Positions 5,483-5,859 of a stretch of DNA of 5,859 nucleotides are shown piece by piece; the stretch's first letter is position 1, and every line of letters starts with the position of its first letter. Origin of the DNA: Burkholderiaceae bacterium (GTDB lineage: Bacteria; Pseudomonadota; Gammaproteobacteria; Burkholderiales; Burkholderiaceae_F); the NCBI GenBank assembly GCA_013813185.1, contig JACCSD010000299.1, positions 1 through 5,859 on the forward strand, written 5' to 3'. The translations under genes and the position numbers were made by a program. Below the pieces are notes generated by a model. That model saw nothing but the letters and a program-made list of their open reading frames with translations. It had not been told where the DNA came from and ran no database searches.

Positions 5483-5859
5483 AGCGACGAGGATCTGCTG
5501 GCCGCCTATGCCGGGGGAGATGCGCGCGCCTTTGCCGAGTTGTACGAGCGGCACGAGCGCGCGATTTACCGTTTTTTCTTGCGGCAGGGAGCGGCCACCT
5601 CGGCGGCGGATGATCTGCTGCAGGAAACGTGGCTCGCGGTGGTGCGCAACGCGGCCAACTTCGAACCGCGCGCGAAGTTCACCACCTGGCTCTATACGGT
5701 AGCGCGCAGCAAAATGATCGATCACTGGCGCGCGCGGGACGACACGGTATCGCTGGCCTACTTCGCCGGTGATGCTGCGAACGATGCGGACGAAAGCGTG
5801 CTCGATATTCCGGCCGGCGACGCGCATCGGCCTGATCATCAGGTGATAGCGCGGGCCGA
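5477..5859 (+). CDS. ECF-family (sigma-70 group 4) RNA polymerase sigma factor, 3' end outside window
   Basis: This protein directs RNA polymerase to a specific promoter set. The visible 127 codons cover sigma region 2: DLLAAYAGGDARAFAELYERH (residues 6-26) begins region 2.1, and DDLLQETWLAVVRNAANF (45-62) followed by FTTWLYTVARSKMIDHWR (68-85) spans 2.2-2.4. Residues 86 onwards enter the acidic linker before sigma region 4, which lies beyond the window. ATG 5477 is the first start after an in-frame stop at 5456. AGGAGG is 14 nt upstream, which is long; an out-of-frame ATG at 5467 is closer to it but opens only a 48-codon frame. The gene follows the lipoprotein gene by 45 nt and is probably translated from the same transcript. 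The start codon is buried in a 13-bp hairpin. ECF factors usually have an anti-sigma partner, which is not visible here. Confidence 0.94.
   Translation, partial: MSSDEDLLAAYAGGDARAFAELYERHERAIYRFFLRQGAATSAADDLLQETWLAVVRNAANFEPRAKFTTWLYTVARSKMIDHWRARDDTVSLAYFAGDAANDADESVLDIPAGDAHRPDHQVIARA

Noticed and set aside
5467..5613. ATG at 5467 with better spacing to AGGAGG, opening a 48-codon frame
   Set aside because: The frame is Arg/Cys-rich and shadows conserved sigma region 2; the sigma frame has clear family motifs. It could act as a tiny overlapping leader, but nothing supports that.

Overview
The window looks like chromosomal DNA of a high-GC Gram-negative bacterium. It encodes a peptide-exporting ABC ATPase of the C39/HlyB class, a soluble HD-GYP cyclic-di-GMP phosphodiesterase, a probable lipoprotein and an ECF sigma factor. 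That set fits the Pseudomonadota, perhaps a Xanthomonadales or Burkholderiales relative. The lineage is an inference, since no RNA gene or other marker is present.

Region A (1-2058) holds the 3' part of a peptidase-type ABC exporter on the plus strand. Converging on it is a 42-codon minus-strand gene at 1740-1868, easily missed because of its size. It encodes a textbook double-glycine leader (LSISELDMVGGG, matching LSxxELxxIxGG position for position) followed by only seven residues, NWGTILA. It has its own ribosome binding site and a downstream Rho-independent terminator pointing the right way.

Region B (1869-3921) begins with a 190-nt divergent intergenic stretch, then a 620-residue protein with TPR-like repeats at the N-terminus and an intact HD-GYP domain. 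The exporter, GG-leader peptide and TPR/HD-GYP protein lie side by side and may form a peptide-signalling unit that ends in cyclic-di-GMP breakdown. In Firmicutes, TPR proteins of the RRNPP group bind exported peptides of five to ten residues. That parallel is a hypothesis, not something the sequence proves. Much of this region is visibly poorer in G+C than its flanks.

Region C (3922-5859) looks like ordinary high-GC backbone. It contains a DUF1857-like SRPBCC protein on the minus strand, a divergently transcribed probable lipoprotein with a disordered C-terminal half, and the first 127 codons of an ECF sigma factor. The sigma start codon lies in a 13-bp inverted repeat whose 18-nt loop carries the Shine-Dalgarno sequence. 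This suggests translational control, possibly by coupling to the upstream lipoprotein gene.
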